NCBI GenBank assembly: GCA_003439945.1
Contig: QVRM01006137.1
Location: 40,642-104,641, forward strand
Source: Dermanyssus gallinae
Lineage: Eukaryota > Arthropoda > Arachnida > Mesostigmata > Dermanyssidae
Length of the DNA: 64,000 bases
Direction of reading: 5' to 3'
Shown here piece by piece: positions 60,428 to 64,000 of the stretch. How positions within the stretch are numbered: the stretch's first letter is position 1; every line of letters starts with the position of its first letter. Under the pieces are notes generated by a model. It saw only the letters and a list, made by a program, of their open reading frames with translations. It was not told the DNA's origin and made no database searches. The translations under genes and the position numbers were made by a program.

Positions 60428-61330
60428 ACTCATAATGCAGTCTAAACCTGGTTTCGACCACCCGGACAAGGTGGTAAGCACCGCCGTGGCGTTACCGCGT
60501 TGTATATCCAATGACAGTTGGATTTTTCTTTTGTCGGAAATATTCACCGCATGGGTCCTCCGTAGCTGATCTGAGACCTTAACAATACATCGGTCAGCCA
60601 TCATCGGCATACCTTAGCAATAACTACCTCAGTAATTGTACTTCGGCCCCCTAAGGTCTCGAAGGCAAAAGGTCGAAAATCCATAGAGTTTCCGATAAAT
60701 GCGTACTTCTGCGACTTATATCTCTCCGCCTGCGAAACAGCACAATTAGCCTGGGCAGAGCCGTGACTGCCCATTTAAGGTGCTAAAGATTCAGTCAAAG
60801 TAGCATCGCAGACGAGTGTCCCCCCCACGATCAAAGGCTGTTCGGTCAGGTTGACGTGAGTCGTCTGTATACAAACCTGCAGGTTCGAGACCACAAGGGT
60901 AGCCAGAAAGGTTAGAGCACGATCCATAGCGACATAGTGGTGAGACCGTCTTGCCACAGCTGCACTCATGTTCCTCGAATAGTGGGATCCCAAGGCAGAC
61001 ACCAACGCAGGTTCTGACGACAAAGTCTCCTACGAGGATTCTAACGGAAGCGCTTGGTAGAGCATTGAGCATGCACCAACACCACTAGATAAACCTGCTC
61101 GAAGGTGTGCGCTGCCCACCTCGTATGCTCCGGAATTAAGAATTGAAGAAATTATTGGCTTGTTGTATATCCTCCAACGGCGCGGGTCAGCTTGCCTGGG
61201 GAATCGGGTCCTCAGAAGGGGGTGCTCTAGTGCGTGTTAAAAGCCATTCCTTGGAATCCTGTAGTATAGTACGTAACCGTTCGACAGCTGGGACATCTAG
61301 TATATTTGACGCCCTTTGTCAGGCACTAGC
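60428..61330 (-). mobile_element. LINE 3' fragment (post-RT Cys-rich and C-terminal domains)
   Basis: The minus strand carries the 3' third of a LINE polyprotein over 900 bp. From 61330 downwards: DVPAVERLRTILQDSKEWLL, then LNALPSASVRILVGDFVVRT and CVGVCLGIPLFEEHECSCGK (Cys/His segment), a worn stretch, LEPAGLYTDDSRQPDRTAF, the overlapping-frame GTLVCDATLTESLAP (usual LVWDAT-C-x-D-T-x-A-P), then SQAERYKSQKYAFIGNSMDF, RPFAFETLGG, and IQRGNATAVL near the stop at about 60428. Every block matches, in order, the conserved tail of invertebrate LINE proteins, and the last part is the same domain as in the fragment at 35107-35455. At least three frame changes and several stops make it dead. Its 3' side (below 60425) is A/T-rich rather than a long TAA array. 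Confidence 0.9.
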
Positions 61331-61393
61331 CACTGATGCGACCACTGCGGCGACAGCGTCTGGAATGTCTAGGCCTCCTTTTGTATATATATT

Positions 61394-61426
<33 letters not shown>

Positions 61427-61574
61427 ATGTTCGCACAAGTGACTTTGTTAGGAACCAATACATGACGATTTTGAATCAAAATGCCGGAACCGATAAAAGA
61501 AGCTCCAGGCGTGAATCTAGTCGTGTATGTCCGTGAATAATCAAGTAACTGAGAAACGTGTATTAATGCACGTT

Positions 61575-61611
<37 letters not shown>

Positions 61612-62136
61612 GTCAGCTGGCTGAGCTGCCTTTCATTCGGTGGCAATTAGCAATCGGTGGCAATTTCCTCTGGCGCAGGCACCAAGCGTGCTGCTGCTTT
61701 ACTGCGATCTATGCTCATAATGCCGTTTGTCGAACTGCAACTTAAACTGCTGCGGCCACAACCTACGAGTTTACCCCCCAATATTGCACAGTCGATCGGC
61801 AATCATTAAATGACGGCAGCTGCCTAACAAACAATTAAGTGTGTCAACGACAACAACAACAACAACAGCAGCAAAAACGAAACCAAAAGTTCACACACAT
61901 GGAGGGTAGCCAAACGGGCTCATTAAAAGCGAGAAAAAGATGGAAGCCCGCACGCGCAGAAAATACGACAATGTACAGCACTGACATGGCGTGGCAAGAG
62001 CAGTTGCCTCGTCAGTTTCACTTGGCGTGCTTCGATTGGGCTGCTATGAGCAGCTTTTGAACCGGCAGTTTTGTTTGCACGTTTTTTGCACACACATGGG
62101 ACGAGCGGCGTCGTGTCTACAGTGCCTTCAGTCTTT

Positions 62137-62189
<53 letters not shown>

Positions 62190-62768
62190 CACACATTTTT
62201 GACGTGACGACATGCACGTCGAGGGAGTAGGTTCAGATAAGCATATAACTCAACAACGCTGACACGCGCACGTCTTTATCACGTTTTCGTGCCGCACATA
62301 CGTATATGCTCTTTCTTTAGCTGATGAATGTAGTGTAAGGTTTTTAATGTCGGAATCAGCGATTACGGCGATTCTATCCTGCAGTCCAACCCGACCAAAC
62401 TCTGTATATTCTATATGTATAAGCACCACTTATATATATATATATATATATTTATCTGTAGAACAGTTATATTTTTTTTATATTATTCTATTATATACAG
62501 TTATATTTTATAGTTACAGAGTTAAATATATGTTCTGCATTGCTGCTGATATGAGTGCGTATGTGTATATACTTTATGCGTGTATATGTGCATATATAGG
62601 CTGCCCTGCAACATGGCTTAAAAGTTAACGTAAATGTAAAAACAAGAGTGATTAAAATATTTTTAAATCAGATACGACAGTTTTATTTTGTTCACACATT
62701 ATTTGAGATGAAAATGGGCCTCGTCGGAAAAGGTCATTTTTATGCCTACGAAGAGAGTAGATCGTGGA

Positions 62769-62784
62769 ATATATATATATATAT

Positions 62785-62874
<90 letters not shown>

Positions 62875-62886
62875 GTATATATATAG
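62769..62886. repeat. (TA)n array with TTTATATG interruptions
   Basis: About 118 bp of TA with three or four ATTTATA interruptions. It gives false Tyr-Ile frames on both strands. Confidence 0.95.
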
Positions 62887-63121
62887 TAGCACTGAACAGC
62901 CGTACAAACAAGATACAAACAGGGAGGAAGGACTAACAAAACGATTGCCGACGACAATGATGTTCAGCCCGCTTTGCCTGAAATAGCGGAAGGTCAAATG
63001 TGTTTGCCGTACTCACTCGGCAAAGATATGCGAATAACAACAATTACAGCAGCAGGGGCGGTAACAAAAAACAACGTACATATAACTTCTTTTGTTTGCC
63101 CTCTGTCTCCATGTATACATA

Positions 63122-63161
63122 TATCTCTATATATATATATATATATATATAAATGTATATA

Positions 63162-63198
<37 letters not shown>

Positions 63199-63200
63199 TT
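63122..63200. repeat. (TA)n array
   Basis: TA dinucleotides with AAATG and CA interruptions. Confidence 0.93.
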
Positions 63201-63748
63201 GCAGATGCGATAGAGCTTATCAACGGCAGAGGCGACAACGCGATGACCCTTCGACGAGAGAACCTTGACCGTGACAGTGTACATACAGTCTGCTTGCTAG
63301 CTGGCTATTCAATTAGGCTTGCCCGCCGTCAATGGATGAGACGACCCAATAAGCAGGGCGGGATGAACCGGTCCGGCCCTGTCGCCTTATATCGTGATTC
63401 GCGACGAAGGCGACGATGACGACGACGACTACAACAACAACAACAACGACAACGACAACGACAACAACAAACAACGGCCTGAACGAGCTCGTATTTGGCC
63501 CGCTCGATAACTTGTTGCCAGAATGTGTTGCCCTCCCGTCTGGCATTCCCGTCAAGCATATTGCACTGCGGGGGGACGCTCATATGTACCGCCGCAGTAC
63601 TGTTTTTTGCTGCTGCTGCTGTTGTTGGTGTGTGTTGTTGTCGTTACGACACGTTATCTCTCTCTTCTCCTCTCTCGTGTGACGCTCTGTCTCATATATA
63701 TTATGGTTGCAGATATTTATGGCTAGTACGTGCTATGGGTCACGTATT

Positions 63749-63967
63749 ATAGTTATATATATTATTCTATATATATATATATATTACATATATATACTAT
63801 ATACGTGGTATGCACGTAGAAAACAATTTTGTTTTCATTAATTATCGCCTTGAACTTCATACGCTTTTAAATCGGAATAAAAAAATAGCATAACCGCTTG
63901 GCAAATATAAATATACATATTATATATAGATATATTATATATATATATATATTATATATACATACAT

Positions 63968-64000
<33 letters not shown>
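63749..64000. repeat. AT-rich terminal region with TA arrays
   Basis: Several TA arrays with ATTATATA phase shifts at 63753-63800 and 63903-64000, running to the end of the window and perhaps beyond. Confidence 0.9.

Larger units (their letters stand above)
61331..64000. other. Stretch without a recognised gene
   Basis: Dominated by TA arrays (61381-61418, 61578-61605, 62140-62185, 62428-62451, 62769-62886, 63122-63200, 63749-64000), with CAA 61851-61866, ACA/CGA 63425-63472 and GCT/GTT 63606-63640. No protein family is recognised. The AT array continues past the window edge. Confidence 0.65.

Noticed and set aside
60880..60900. B-box-like GGTTCGAGACC
   Set aside because: Lies inside the LINE coding relic with no A box at normal spacing and no SINE body.

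Overview
This is non-coding DNA from an animal nuclear genome, almost certainly an arthropod. It has no operons, no ribosome-binding sites and no dense reading frames. Instead it holds about fifty (TA)n arrays, long CAG/CAA/GTT/GAT trinucleotide arrays, tRNA-derived SINEs, fragments of non-LTR retrotransposons (LINEs) and dead mariner transposases. The repeat habit would suit an arachnid such as a mesostigmatan mite, but that is an inference; nothing in the sequence proves the taxon. I recognise no intact protein-coding gene and no confident host exon. The window looks intergenic or deep intronic.

Layout. 1-8 kb: a minus-strand SINE-A copy (95-272), TA and GTT arrays, an internally deleted mariner relic on + (5290-5600) and a second mariner relic on - (7535-7985). 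8-23 kb: mostly simple repeats, plus an inverted-repeat element lying between two TA arrays (14134-14479) and a cluster of inverted repeats (20632-20969). 23-33 kb: four LINE reverse-transcriptase (RT) fragments, at 23130-23600 (+), 27290-27625 (-), 31585-31855 (-) and 32300-32700 (+). 34.9-35.6 kb: a full SINE-A copy abutting a LINE C-terminal fragment that ends in a long (TAA)n array. 36-45 kb: trinucleotide arrays and an RT fragment at 44210-44760 (+) of the same family as the one at 27.3 kb. 46-58 kb: a 54-bp tandem repeat, two SINE-B copies in opposite orientation (46672-46865 and 57251-57441), a (GTT)n array of about 58 uninterrupted units, a mariner relic (52355-53090) and a SINE-A copy with a perfect 13-bp target-site duplication. 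58-64 kb: a long LINE 3' fragment (60428-61330, -) and large TA arrays running to the end of the window.

How the parts relate. The LINE fragments cover complementary parts of an RT protein: motif A, motif B, the YADD motif C, the thumb, a Cys-rich segment and a conserved C-terminal domain. At least two pairs come from the same or closely related families. The SINEs depend on an RT encoded elsewhere. SINE-A and the LINE at 35.1 kb both end in TAA/TAG triplets, so a LINE of that kind is a candidate partner for SINE-A. The mariner relics fall into two types: one VDETW-type copy, and two copies of a GDESW/HHDN type in opposite orientation.

I did not find a convincing new biological system. The best leads are the two SINE families, the SINE/LINE junction, the inverted-repeat element between TA arrays, and several long perfect hairpins in otherwise featureless DNA.
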